From positions 62,001-126,000 of the forward strand of contig CAWIVN010000023.1 of NCBI GenBank assembly GCA_963839515.1: 64,000 nucleotides of DNA, in the 5' to 3' direction. The notes below the pieces were generated by a model. The model worked only from the letters and a program-made list of their open reading frames with translations, ran no database searches and was not told the DNA's origin. The stretch is from Fredericiella sp963839515 (lineage in GTDB: Bacteria; Chloroflexota; Anaerolineae; Caldilineales; Caldilineaceae). Numbering within the stretch: the stretch's first letter is position 1; every line of letters starts with the position of its first letter. Of this stretch, positions 39,171 through 48,084 are shown one piece after another. A program made the position numbers and the translations under genes.

Positions 39171-40188
39171 ATGACTACTATCTCGTCCATACCAGACCAA
39201 TCCCCTGTCCACTCCGGCAGCCTAATGCGCCGCGCCTGGGCCTTCAATTGGCCACTGACGCTCACGGTGTTGATCAATCTGGCGCTTGTGCCCATCGTGC
39301 TGGTGGCAATGTTGGTCGATCCCAAGGTCATTACTGGCGTCAACGGCTGGATCAAGCCGCTCAAGTTCACCGTTTCCGTCGTCATTTATGCGGCCACTCT
39401 CTTGTGGCTGCTGATGTTGGTGCAGGGCCGGCGGCGCTGGGTACAGGCGGCGGCCAATGTGACGGCCTTTGCCTTGATGGTTGAGATCGTGCTCATCATC
39501 CTGCAGGTCGTGCGCGGGACGACCAGCCACTTCAACATCGCCACGCCGTTTGACGCTGCAATCTTCTCGACCATGGGTGCGCTCATCACGCTTGTGGCCG
39601 TCTTCAACCTCATGGTCGGCATCTGGCTCGTCTTCCAGCGCATGCCGCGACCCCGTGCTGGCGTGGTCTGTGCGGCTGGGCGTGCTCATCTCGTTTGCGG
39701 GGATGTTGGTGGGCTATCTCATGACGGCAGGACCGACGCCGGCGCAACTGGCTGCTGCCCAAGGCGGTCAACCGCTGACGATCGTGGGCGCACACAGCGT
39801 GGGCGTGAGCGACGGCGGCCCTGGCCTTCCGCTCGTAGGCTGGAGCACCGTCGGCGGTGACCTGCGCATTGGCCATTTCCTCGGTCTGCATGCCATGCAG
39901 GTCCTGCCGCTGTTCGGCTTCGCCCTTACCCGCGCTTGGGCCACACGCCGCTGGAGCCGGCGCCAGCGCACCCAACTGGTATGGCTCGGCGGCGGCGCCT
40001 ACCTCGGTTTTATGGTGATCGTCACCTGGCAGGCATTGCGCGGCCAGTCGATCGTAGCGCCGGACCTGCTGACTCTGGGCATTGCGGTTTCTGCAGTGGT
40101 TGCTGGTATGGCGCTACTTGTGGTTATCTTGCTTGTCGACTCACTGCGCAATTCAATGGGAGCAAAGAGCAAATCGTTGGCTGGTTGA
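39171..40188 (+). pseudogene. Multi-pass membrane protein, frameshifted
   Basis: A GGGAGG ribosome site and ATG at 39171 begin a membrane protein whose frame is lost near 39645-39649. The expected MP-DPVLAWSVRLGVLISF continues in the next frame to a stop at 40188. One extra base (in ATGCCGCGACCCC) explains the shift; without it the product has about 338 residues and seven or eight helices. The protein family is not recognised. It is co-directional with the ABA4-like gene. It could be a real pseudogene or a sequencing/assembly error. Confidence 0.7.
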
Positions 40189-40280
40189 GCGTAACCCTCT
40201 AGCGGTGCGGCTTGTGGTGCTGACCGTGCATTTGTTTGCACGACCATGCGGCCGGCTGCAATCTACACTGTGTTATGATC

Positions 40281-40312
40281 GGGCTTCTACGCGACTCTCT
40301 GCGTAGAAGCCC
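40281..40312 (+). repeat. 12-base hairpin upstream of the APH-type kinase gene
   Basis: GGGCTTCTACGC (40281-40292) pairs perfectly with GCGTAGAAGCCC (40301-40312) around an eight-base loop. No T tract follows. It lies 43 bases before the next start codon, just after a TATGAT that could be a -10 box, so a 5' leader hairpin or a T-less terminator are both possible. Confidence 0.5.
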
Positions 40313-40355
40313 GGTTCGGTAGCAGACACCGTACTTAGTCTGTATTAAGGAGTGC

Positions 40356-41279
40356 ATGCTGGACAGCTATGCCGCAGAGGTTCCATCAATCGATGCTGTT
40401 TTGGCCTACTTCGGCTTAGGGACTGCAAAGTCGGTGACACAAACACAACTGGGCATGGCCAATCGAAGTTTTCGCGTAATCACTACCACGGGCGCCCGGT
40501 ATGTCGTGAAGATTCTCGTCCATCAGAGCGAAAGGCTGCTGATAAACGAACTGGCGATCCAGCAACAGCTGCACGCCCATGGCATCGTTGCGCCTCGTTA
40601 TATCCAGTCACCTACTGGCGAGTATGTTTATAGGCACGCGAGTGTTACGGACTTTGTGGCGGTGGCTTCAGCCACAATCAAAGGTGTGCATCCCAACCTT
40701 GTCAGCCGACAATTGGCCCATAATATGGGCAACATGCTGGCGAACTATCATGCCGCCGTGCGCAGCCTGCCCGTTGCTCACACAGGGTGGCTGAATAGGA
40801 CGACTGCCAGCCTTCCAGCGGCGGAAAGCGAGCATTCAGCCGGCAAAGAAGCTGCGCTTGCTCTGATTGCTCAAGGCGAGCCCATGTTTGCGTCTCATGT
40901 GCCGTCCGGTATCATCCACGGTGATTTTCACACCGGAAATCTGCTTGTGAAGAGCCAAAGCGACGCTCGGATTGTTGCTATGCTGGATTTTGAAGAGGCG
41001 GAGGAAAATCTGCTTCTGGTAGATGTCGCCTTCGGCTTGTTTGGCTCTCATTCGCTTGCGTACACCGCGCGGCACACCCATGCCGCCGTGCACGCATTCC
41101 TAGATGGTTACGAGGCTGTCAGAGAGCTGGAGCAGGCGGAAAGCGCTAACTTGGCTCCCGCCATTTGCTATGTTGCTGGGGCCTGCTCTCTCTGGATGTA
41201 CGAACATGGCTATAATGCCAATGCAGTTCACAACCTCGCGATTGCGGATGCATTGTGCAGGATCGATTTGAGCCGGTGA
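40356..41279 (+). CDS. APH/choline-kinase-family phosphotransferase
   Basis: This 307-residue kinase-like protein belongs to the aminoglycoside phosphotransferase / choline-homoserine kinase superfamily. Visible are a nucleotide-binding lysine in YVVKILV, the catalytic loop IIHGDFHTGNLLV and the metal-binding MLDFEEA in place of DFG-like DFD. The substrate cannot be deduced; small amines or amino alcohols are typical. AAGGAG lies only three bases before the ATG, so initiation may be inefficient. It seems monocistronic and converges with plsY. Confidence 0.85.
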   Translation: MLDSYAAEVPSIDAVLAYFGLGTAKSVTQTQLGMANRSFRVITTTGARYVVKILVHQSERLLINELAIQQQLHAHGIVAPRYIQSPTGEYVYRHASVTDFVAVASATIKGVHPNLVSRQLAHNMGNMLANYHAAVRSLPVAHTGWLNRTTASLPAAESEHSAGKEAALALIAQGEPMFASHVPSGIIHGDFHTGNLLVKSQSDARIVAMLDFEEAEENLLLVDVAFGLFGSHSLAYTARHTHAAVHAFLDGYEAVRELEQAESANLAPAICYVAGACSLWMYEHGYNANAVHNLAIADALCRIDLSR

Positions 41280-41289
41280 GTGACCTGGC

Positions 41290-41955
41290 TCACCACAACG
41301 TGATCACCCGCTCCTTCTGCTCGCGCAGCTTTTCGCGGTTGGGACGCAGGGCAATCACCACGGCGGCGAGCACCATGACGCCGTAGATGATAAAGGGCCA
41401 GGGAGACATCTCCTGCACGCCCAGGATGAGGAACATGGCAAAGGCGCAGACGCCCACGGTGAAAGTGGCAACCGAAGAGATGCGCGTCCACCAGATCACA
41501 AAGGCAGCGATAATGATGGCCATGCCGCCTACCAGCGGCGATATGGCCAATGTTGTGGCTGCTGTCGTGATCCCGCCGGCGCCGCCGCGGAAGTTATTGA
41601 GGAACGACCAGTTGTGCCCGATGACGGCAAAGCCACCGGCCAATGCCACGCTCAGGTTGAGCACCAATCCGCGCATGGTGGCCTCGTCAACGCTCATGGC
41701 GTCGGGGTCGGGAAAGACAACGTAAAACAGCCAGCGCACCAGCAGCACGGCCACGGCACCCTTGATGGCATCGCCGATGATGGTCGGAACGGCGGCTTTC
41801 AACCCAGCTGCACGCCAGGCATTGGTTCCGCCCGTGCGCCCGCTGCCCACCGTGCGGATATCCACACCGTATAGCCGGCACACCCACAGCCCCACGGGAA
41901 TAGAGCCCAGCACATAGCCGATCAACGCTGCGATGGGTACGGAAAGCCAGATCAT
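41290..41955 (-). CDS. plsY: Glycerol-3-phosphate acyltransferase PlsY
   Basis: This 221-residue membrane enzyme transfers an acyl group from acyl-phosphate to glycerol-3-phosphate in phospholipid synthesis. The three conserved loops are GSIPVGLWVCRLYGVDIRTV followed by GSGRTGGTNAWR, GHNWSFLNNFRGGAGGITT, and the C-terminal basic region RPNREKLRE. Canonical GSGNIGATN and FKGGKG are varied here. The ATG at 41955 has GGAG six bases upstream and gives the family N-terminus. A long hairpin separates it from the upstream tpx gene. Confidence 0.92.
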   Translation of the reverse strand: MIWLSVPIAALIGYVLGSIPVGLWVCRLYGVDIRTVGSGRTGGTNAWRAAGLKAAVPTIIGDAIKGAVAVLLVRWLFYVVFPDPDAMSVDEATMRGLVLNLSVALAGGFAVIGHNWSFLNNFRGGAGGITTAATTLAISPLVGGMAIIIAAFVIWWTRISSVATFTVGVCAFAMFLILGVQEMSPWPFIIYGVMVLAAVVIALRPNREKLREQKERVITLW

Positions 41956-41989
41956 AGTCGCTCCACAGTTGGTGTCGAGAGAGGGCAAA

Positions 41990-42053
41990 GAAACCGAGTT
42001 TCTGGCCAAGCTTCGCTTGTACCAAGCGAAGCTCGCTTGAGAAACTCGGTTTC
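41990..42053 (-). terminator. Long nested hairpin, probable terminator of tpx
   Basis: Outer arms 41990-42003 and 42040-42053 pair perfectly over 14 bases. Inner arms 42009-42019 and 42023-42033 pair perfectly over 11 bases around a three-base loop. It begins 13 bases past the tpx stop on the minus strand. The following minus-strand bases are TTTG rather than a full T run. Its nested design resembles 10213-10264. Confidence 0.7.
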
Positions 42054-42065
42054 TAAATAGCTCAA

Positions 42066-42587
42066 CTAGGCTACTTCCAGTAAGCTGCGTACAGCGCCCA
42101 ATGCAGCCTCGTAGTCCGGGTGCTGGCCGATGCCAGGCACGTATTCCACATAACGCACAGTGTCACTCGGATCGACGACAAAGATCGCTCGCTGATCGAC
42201 ACCCAGCTCAGCTACTGCCGTACCATAGGCGTGGCCGAACGGTAGGTTCATGTAGTCGGACAGCATCAGCACGCGCTCCACGCCCGCCGCCCCGCACCAG
42301 CGCTTCTGCGCCATTGGCAGGTCTGCGCTGACAGTGACCACCACGACGCTCTCACCCAGCTTGGATGCCTCTTCATTCATGCGTCGCGTCTGCGCGTCGC
42401 ACACGCTCGTGTCGATGCTCGGAATGACGCTGATCAGCCGGACCTTGCCGGCAGTGCTCTCAAGCATCGGCCTGCCGGCCAAAAAGCCGGTGTGCAGCGT
42501 CACTTCGGGGGCTTTATCACCTGGCTTTAGGGCCGCGCCGTCCACCTTGAGCTGCTTGTCGCGGAAAGCGACAGTTCGATCACTCAT
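42066..42587 (-). CDS. tpx: Thiol peroxidase (Tpx, atypical 2-Cys peroxiredoxin)
   Basis: This 173-residue cytoplasmic enzyme reduces hydroperoxides. The peroxidatic site is C63 in SIDTSVCDAQTRRMNEEA, and the resolving cysteine is C98 in KRWCGAAG, the two-Cys layout specific to Tpx. Length is normal for the family. It follows the bactofilin gene by 82 bases on the same strand and ends before a large hairpin terminator. Confidence 0.95.
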   Translation of the reverse strand: MSDRTVAFRDKQLKVDGAALKPGDKAPEVTLHTGFLAGRPMLESTAGKVRLISVIPSIDTSVCDAQTRRMNEEASKLGESVVVVTVSADLPMAQKRWCGAAGVERVLMLSDYMNLPFGHAYGTAVAELGVDQRAIFVVDPSDTVRYVEYVPGIGQHPDYEAALGAVRSLLEVA

Positions 42588-42669
42588 ATGTCCTGTTTCT
42601 CCTAATCTTGGATTCGAGGTTGGTTATGGATGAGAACAAGCCTATAGAAAACAGGCATATATAAACAGA

Positions 42670-43122
42670 CTAGGTATTTCGTTCGTCGGCGCTTTGCCCT
42701 GGCGCCGCCTGGGCATGCGTTACCGGGATGGCCGGCTGTTGGGGAGGTTGCGGACGTTGCACCGGGATCGCTGCATCGCCGCGAATGTTTACCGCAGCAC
42801 GCAACACCGCGCGTTCGTCCATGTAAAAGCTGTTGACATTGAGCACACCTTGCACCTGGCTTCCATCCAACATCTCTACCCGATCCGCCTGGATAACGCC
42901 ATTGAACTGGCCTCGGATACTTACCGTCTTGGCGATAATGTCACACTGGACGTTGGAAGTCTCGGTCAGGATGACGTTGGCCGGCGTGACGAGCCGGCCC
43001 TGATCCACGGCCCCGTCGACGCGGATGGAAGCGTCGCACTGCAGCGTGCCGCTAAAGGTGGCGCGCGGGCCGATAATTACCTCAATTGCGTCCGCTTCGG
43101 GACGTGTCGTTCGACGAAACAA
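42670..43122 (-). CDS. Bactofilin-family cytoskeletal protein
   Basis: This 150-residue protein has a central domain (about residues 14-110) of short, regular repeats rich in Val, Ile, Gly and Asp (for example IRVDGAVDQG, VSIRGQFNGVIQADRVEM). That is the right-handed beta-helix signature of bactofilins, which polymerise into membrane-associated filaments. A Pro/Gln/Ala-rich disordered tail follows. It starts 25 bases after the prs stop on the same strand and is probably co-transcribed with it. Confidence 0.9.
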   Translation of the reverse strand: MFRRTTRPEADAIEVIIGPRATFSGTLQCDASIRVDGAVDQGRLVTPANVILTETSNVQCDIIAKTVSIRGQFNGVIQADRVEMLDGSQVQGVLNVNSFYMDERAVLRAAVNIRGDAAIPVQRPQPPQQPAIPVTHAQAAPGQSADERNT

Positions 43123-43147
43123 AGCGTTTTCTCCTTACGCCGGCATC

Positions 43148-44104
43148 CTATGCTAGCACCAACTGCTCGGAAATGCTCTGCCCCTTGTAAATGCGATAAA
43201 TGATATCGGCGAGGAGAGGGGCCGCAGATAGCACCACGACTTTTGGATGGCGTTTTTCGGGCGGTACGCAGACCGTGTTTGTTACGACCAGGCGCTCAAT
43301 GCGCTCGTCCTCGTCCAACCGTTTGAGCGCCGAAGGCAGCAGTACGGGGTGCGTGACGGCGAAACAAGCCTTGCCGGCGGCGCCCGCGTCGTACAGAGCG
43401 TCGACCTGCTTTAGCACGCTGCCGCCTGCCATCACGTCGTCGATGATGATAGGCCGCCGCCCTTCGATGTCGCCCACGACGTGCGTGGTTTCAGTCGTGG
43501 TAAAGCTTGTGCGCCGCTTGTGCATGACGACAAGCGGCAGATTGAGCAGCTCGGCGTACTTGCCGGCCATGCTGGCGCGGCCCACATCTGGGCTGACGAT
43601 GGCAGCATTGGCGAACTCCGGCGTGCGGAAATAGTTGGCCAACAATGGCAAGGCACTCAACGGGTCGACAGGGATGTTAAAAAAGCCCTGGATCGCGCGG
43701 TTGTGAATATCTACATAGACCACACGCTTGGCTCCCTGCATCTCGATCATGTTTGCCACCACGCGTGCGCTGATTGCCTCGCGTCCCTTAGCCATGCGCT
43801 CCTGGCGCGCATAGGGGAAATAGGGCATCAGCACGCTGACGCTGTGAGCGCTGGCCCGGCGGAAGGCATCAAGGTAGAGCAACAATTCCACCAGATGGTC
43901 GTTGACAGGCTCCGAACAGGGCTGAATCAGAAAAATATCTTGATCGCGCACCACTTCATCGATCATGATGTGGATTTCGCTGTCCGGCATACGCCGGGTA
44001 GTGGCTTTGCCGAGATCGACGTGGAGGATGCCGGTAATCTCCTTGGCCAATTCCGGATGCGCAGACCCTGTAAAGATGCGCAGTGGATGATAGGATTCGA
44101 CCAT
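43148..44104 (-). CDS. prs: Ribose-phosphate pyrophosphokinase (PRPP synthase)
   Basis: This 318-residue enzyme makes PRPP from ribose-5-phosphate and ATP for nucleotide and amino-acid synthesis. Landmarks are MPYFPYARQERM, DIHNRAIQGFFNIPVDPL, SPDVGRASMAGKYAELL and the PRPP loop IIIDDVMAGGSVLKQ. The last differs from the common DDxxDTxGT form, so this is a divergent member. The ATG at 44104 gives the family length; upstream in-frame codons to 44188 add no similarity. Divergent from rdgB, with a shared promoter region of 128 bases. Confidence 0.9.
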   Translation of the reverse strand: MVESYHPLRIFTGSAHPELAKEITGILHVDLGKATTRRMPDSEIHIMIDEVVRDQDIFLIQPCSEPVNDHLVELLLYLDAFRRASAHSVSVLMPYFPYARQERMAKGREAISARVVANMIEMQGAKRVVYVDIHNRAIQGFFNIPVDPLSALPLLANYFRTPEFANAAIVSPDVGRASMAGKYAELLNLPLVVMHKRRTSFTTTETTHVVGDIEGRRPIIIDDVMAGGSVLKQVDALYDAGAAGKACFAVTHPVLLPSALKRLDEDERIERLVVTNTVCVPPEKRHPKVVVLSAAPLLADIIYRIYKGQSISEQLVLA

Positions 44105-44232
44105 GGTCCGCCAGACCCTTTCTGTGACAGCGGTGCACCAAGGGCGGGCAGCGCGCCGCGCGTAAAGATAGCTACCAACGCCTGGCATTATATGATAGCA
44201 TGCAAGGTGTAAGAAATCGGAGTGTAGAATAG

Positions 44233-44862
44233 ATGCATACGTTGCTTGTCGCCACCCATAACCAAGGCAAGATTCGTGAATACCGTTCGCTCTTAGCGGA
44301 TTTGCCGTTGACCGTCACCTGGCTCGATCAAGAGGGTGTGACGTTGGAGGTGGAGGAAACCGGAACCACGTTTGTCGAAAATGCTTGCCTCAAGGCCGAG
44401 CAGTACGCCAATCTGACGGGGCTGTGGACGTGGGCAGACGACAGTGGTCTTGAGGTGGACGCCCTGGGCGGTGAGCCAGGTGTCTACTCGGCCCGCTTCG
44501 GCGGACCAGGCCTCAGCGATCGTGACCGTTATCTGCACCTGTTGGCCGCCCTGCGCGGCCTCCCCAACGCCGCGCGCACCGCCCGCTTCCGCTGCGTGGT
44601 GGCGATCGCGGCGCCTGGTGGCCCCATCTATACCGTCGAGGGCGTGGTGGAAGGCGAAATCATCAATGAGCCGCGCGGTGAATTCGGTTTTGGCTATGAC
44701 CCGGTTTTCTTTGTTCCTGCGCACAGCGCCACGATGGCCGAACTGCCGCCGGGCGTTAAAAACCGCATCAGCCACCGGGGCAAAGCCTCGGCCAATGCGG
44801 CCAAGCTTTTGGCTGCGCTGATCGATAAAATGGGGCAAGGACGCGATGAAGAAGCTGATTAA
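44233..44862 (+). CDS. rdgB: RdgB/HAM1-type XTP/dITP pyrophosphatase
   Basis: This 209-residue house-cleaning enzyme hydrolyses non-canonical purine nucleoside triphosphates (XTP, dITP). Motifs in order are VATHNQGKIREY, DDSGLEVDALGG, FGFGYDPVFFVP and SHRGKA, all matching the family's substrate and metal sites. GGAG lies ten bases before the ATG. Its last 17 bases overlap dhaK, so it heads the transcript that continues into dihydroxyacetone metabolism. Confidence 0.95.
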   Translation: MHTLLVATHNQGKIREYRSLLADLPLTVTWLDQEGVTLEVEETGTTFVENACLKAEQYANLTGLWTWADDSGLEVDALGGEPGVYSARFGGPGLSDRDRYLHLLAALRGLPNAARTARFRCVVAIAAPGGPIYTVEGVVEGEIINEPRGEFGFGYDPVFFVPAHSATMAELPPGVKNRISHRGKASANAAKLLAALIDKMGQGRDEEAD

Positions 44863-45841
44863 CCGGCCGGAAGACGTGGTGGACGACGCCCTGCAGGGGC
44901 TGCAGCGCGCCTACCCTGAACTCTTGCGCGTCCACTTCGACCCTGTCTTTGTCGTGCGTGCCGATGCCCCAGTGCAGGGCAAGGTGGGCATTGTTTCCGG
45001 CGGCGGCAGCGGTCATGAGCCGATGCACAGTGGTTTTGTCGGGCCGGGCATGCTGGATGCCGCCTGCCCGGGTGCTGTCTTTACCTCGCCGACGCCGGAC
45101 CAGATGCTGGCCGCCACACGCGCCGTGGATGGAGGAGCTGGCGTGCTGCATATTGTCAAGAACTACACGGGCGATGTCATGAATTTTGACATCGCCGCCG
45201 AACTGGTGGCCGGCGAAGGCATCGAGGTGGCACGGATCGTGATCGATGACGATGTAGCTGTAGAGAACAGCATTTATACCGCTGGGCGCAGGGGTGTAGG
45301 CGCAACCGTGCTGGCCGAGAAGATCTGCGGGGCTGCAGCCGAGGAAGGCCAGCCGCTGGCGCGTGTGGCGAACTTGTGCCGCCAGGTGAACGAGTGCGCA
45401 CGCAGCATGGGCATGGCGCTCACCTCCTGCACCGTGCCTGCGGCCGGTAAGCCTACTTTTGCCATTGGCGAAGGCGACATGGAGGTCGGAATTGGAATTC
45501 ACGGCGAGCCGGGGCGCGATCGGCTACCGTTGCAGAGCGCCGACGAGATTACGGGTCTGCTTTCGAGCGTGGTTCTCAAGGATCTTCCATTTGTCGCCGG
45601 TGACCGTGTGATTGTGATGGTCAATGGCATGGGCGGCACGCCGTTGATTGAGCTATACATTGTCTTTCGCCACCTGGCGACCGTTTGTGACCAACATGCA
45701 GTCATCATCGAACGCAACCTGATCGGCAACTACATCACCTCGCTCGAGATGGCCGGCTGTTCGATCACGCTGCTCAAAGTAGACGACGAATTGCTGCGCC
45801 TGTGGGATGCACCCGTCCTGACGCCGGCGCTGCGTTGGTAA
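44846..45841 (+). CDS. dhaK: Dihydroxyacetone kinase subunit DhaK
   Basis: This 331-residue substrate-binding subunit binds dihydroxyacetone covalently through a histidine, here H219 in EVGIGIHGEPG. Other landmarks are IVSGGGSGHEP near the N-terminus and KNYTGDVMNF. It works with DhaL, which carries ADP/ATP, and with the phosphoryl donor DhaM encoded at 48085. It overlaps rdgB by 17 bases and is followed by dhaL after 15 bases. The separate K and L subunits and the presence of DhaM indicate the PEP-dependent rather than the ATP-dependent enzyme. Confidence 0.95.
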   Translation: MKKLINRPEDVVDDALQGLQRAYPELLRVHFDPVFVVRADAPVQGKVGIVSGGGSGHEPMHSGFVGPGMLDAACPGAVFTSPTPDQMLAATRAVDGGAGVLHIVKNYTGDVMNFDIAAELVAGEGIEVARIVIDDDVAVENSIYTAGRRGVGATVLAEKICGAAAEEGQPLARVANLCRQVNECARSMGMALTSCTVPAAGKPTFAIGEGDMEVGIGIHGEPGRDRLPLQSADEITGLLSSVVLKDLPFVAGDRVIVMVNGMGGTPLIELYIVFRHLATVCDQHAVIIERNLIGNYITSLEMAGCSITLLKVDDELLRLWDAPVLTPALRW

Positions 45842-45856
45842 GGAGCGCCGACCGAA

Positions 45857-46486
45857 ATGACCCGGGACCAAATTGTCGAATGGATTCGCCGCTACGCAGC
45901 GGTCATTGCAGAGCAAAAGCTGTATCTTACTGAACTGGACGCTGCCGTGGGCGACGGCGACCATGGCATCAACATGGATCGCGGCATGGCCGAGGTGACC
46001 ACCAAGCTGGATGGCTTGGCTGACCGCGACATCGGCGCTATTCTCAATGCAGTGGGCATGACCTTGCTGTCCAAGGTTGGCGGCGCGGCTGGGCCGCTCT
46101 ATGGCACCTTTTTTATGCGATTCAGCAAGGAAACGGCCGGCAAATTCGAACTGACCGGCGGCGAGTTTGCAGCCGCGCTGGATGCGGGTCTAACCGGCAT
46201 CCAACAGCGTGGCAGCGCGCACCGCGGCGAGAAGACGATGGTCGATGCACTTGCACCCGCTGTCGAGGCACTGCGCCGGGCCCTTGCCGACGGCGTGGCC
46301 CTGCCCGCTGCGCTGCAGACCGCCGCCGCCGCCGCCGATGAAGGAGCCGAACTGACGATACCCATGCAGGCGACCAAGGGGCGTGCCAGCTATCTCGGAC
46401 CGCGCAGTGTTGGCCACCAGGACCCGGGCGCCACATCGGCGCAATTGTTGATCGAGACGGCCGCCGAAGCCGCGGCTGATTCATAA
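45857..46486 (+). CDS. dhaL: Dihydroxyacetone kinase subunit DhaL
   Basis: This 209-residue nucleotide-carrying subunit holds a tightly bound ADP that DhaM rephosphorylates. The metal/ADP-binding motif DAAVGDGDHGINMDRG is near residue 30; the conserved GAAGPLYG and PATKGRAS-like (QATKGRASYLG) segments follow. AAGGAG precedes the ATG. Translation is probably coupled to dhaK. The next gene is glpK after 54 bases. Confidence 0.94.
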   Translation: MTRDQIVEWIRRYAAVIAEQKLYLTELDAAVGDGDHGINMDRGMAEVTTKLDGLADRDIGAILNAVGMTLLSKVGGAAGPLYGTFFMRFSKETAGKFELTGGEFAAALDAGLTGIQQRGSAHRGEKTMVDALAPAVEALRRALADGVALPAALQTAAAAADEGAELTIPMQATKGRASYLGPRSVGHQDPGATSAQLLIETAAEAAADS

Positions 46487-46540
46487 CACCGTCATTCTCA
46501 ATTTCACAATCAAGCGCATCAACCAGAGAGGTCTTGTCCT

Positions 46541-48052
46541 ATGTCGCGATATGTTGCCGCCATTGACCAAGGGACCACGAGCACGCGTTGCATCTTGTTC
46601 AACCGGCGCGGCGAGACGGTGAGTGTGCATCAACTCGAGCATACACAGATATTTCCAAAGCCAGGCTGGGTGGAGCACGACCCGCTTGAAATATGGCAGC
46701 GCACGCAGGAAGTAGTGCGCAGTGCCATGGCCAAGGCGGACGCAACGGCCCGCGACATCGCCGCCGTTGGTATCACGAATCAGCGTGAAACTGCCGTCGT
46801 CTGGAATCGACGCACCGGCAAACCGTACGCCAATGCCGTCGTTTGGCAGGATACACGCACGGACAAGCTCTGCACCGAACTTGGCAAGGACGGCGGCCAA
46901 GACCGCTTCCGTGCTAAAGCCGGCCTCCCGCTGGCCACCTATTTCTCCGGTCCCAAGGTGCGTTGGCTGCTCGACAATGTGCCTGGGCTGCGCCAAGACG
47001 CCGAGCGCGGCGACGCACTGTTTGGCACCGTTGACACCTGGCTGATTTGGAATCTCACCGGCGGCATTCATGGCGGTGCGCATATCACCGACGTGACCAA
47101 TGCCTCGCGCACGCTGCTGATGAACCTGGCGGGGACGACGTGGAACGACGAGATATTGGCCATTATGGGCATTCCCAAGAGCATGCTGCCTGAAATCCGC
47201 TCGTCCAGCGACCCTGGCTACTACGGTTATACGATGGCCGATGGTCCGTTTGGGGGGCGCGTTCCCGTCTGCGGCGACTTGGGCGATCAACATGCCGCCA
47301 TGGTGGGCCAGGCTTGTTTTGCGCCGGGAGAGGCCAAGAACACCTATGGCACCGGCTGCTTCATGCTGCTCAATACGGGCACGCAGATCGTTCCTTCCCA
47401 CTGCGGACTGCTCACGACAGTCTGTTATCGCTTTGGCGATCAGCCGACTGTCTACGCTCTCGAAGGATCGATTGCCATCGCCGGTGCGCTGGTGCAGTGG
47501 CTGCGTGACAATCTGCGCATCATCGACCAGTCGAGTGAAGTAGAAAACCTGGCGCGTACGGTGGACGATAACGGTGGCGTCTACTTCGTGCCCGCCTTCT
47601 CCGGCCTGTTTGCGCCCTATTGGCGCAGCGATGCTCGTGGTGTGATTGTCGGCATGACGCGTTTTGTTCACCGCGGCCATATTGCGCGTGCGGCACTCGA
47701 AGCGACTGCCTTCCAAGTACGCGAGGTGCTCGACGCCATGCGCTCCGATTCGGGGGTAGACCTGCAGTCGCTCAAGGTAGACGGTGGCATGGTTACCAAC
47801 GACTTGTTGATGCAGTTCCAAGCCGACGTGCTGGGGGTGCCAGTCGTGCGTCCGAAAGTGAGTGAGACGACGTCGCTCGGCGCTGCCTACGCTGCCGGAC
47901 TGGCCGTGGGTTTTTGGAAGAGCGTGGATGAGATGCGCACCAACTGGGGGCAAGATCGGGCATGGCAGCCTTCCGCCGACGACAAGGCACGCACACAGCT
48001 ATATGCGCAGTGGAAGAAAGCCGTGACACGCACCTTTGATTGGGTTGAATAG
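46541..48052 (+). CDS. glpK: Glycerol kinase
   Basis: This 503-residue FGGY-family kinase phosphorylates glycerol to glycerol-3-phosphate. The N-terminal AIDQGTTSTRCILF, WVEHDPLEIW, NQRETAVVW and GDLGDQHAAMVGQ segments and the C-terminal KVDGGMVTNDLLMQFQADVL are canonical. AGAGAGG precedes the ATG. It links the operon to GlpABC downstream, which oxidises its product. A 490-codon open frame on the opposite strand is a shadow. Confidence 0.97.
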   Translation: MSRYVAAIDQGTTSTRCILFNRRGETVSVHQLEHTQIFPKPGWVEHDPLEIWQRTQEVVRSAMAKADATARDIAAVGITNQRETAVVWNRRTGKPYANAVVWQDTRTDKLCTELGKDGGQDRFRAKAGLPLATYFSGPKVRWLLDNVPGLRQDAERGDALFGTVDTWLIWNLTGGIHGGAHITDVTNASRTLLMNLAGTTWNDEILAIMGIPKSMLPEIRSSSDPGYYGYTMADGPFGGRVPVCGDLGDQHAAMVGQACFAPGEAKNTYGTGCFMLLNTGTQIVPSHCGLLTTVCYRFGDQPTVYALEGSIAIAGALVQWLRDNLRIIDQSSEVENLARTVDDNGGVYFVPAFSGLFAPYWRSDARGVIVGMTRFVHRGHIARAALEATAFQVREVLDAMRSDSGVDLQSLKVDGGMVTNDLLMQFQADVLGVPVVRPKVSETTSLGAAYAAGLAVGFWKSVDEMRTNWGQDRAWQPSADDKARTQLYAQWKKAVTRTFDWVE

Positions 48053-48084
48053 CTAGCTGCATTAGCTGGGGCGAATAGAAGGCA

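Noticed and set aside
46481..47953. A 490-codon open frame antisense to glpK.
   Set aside because: It mirrors the glpK reading frame, has no ribosome site and no recognisable domain; such long antisense frames are expected in GC-rich genes.
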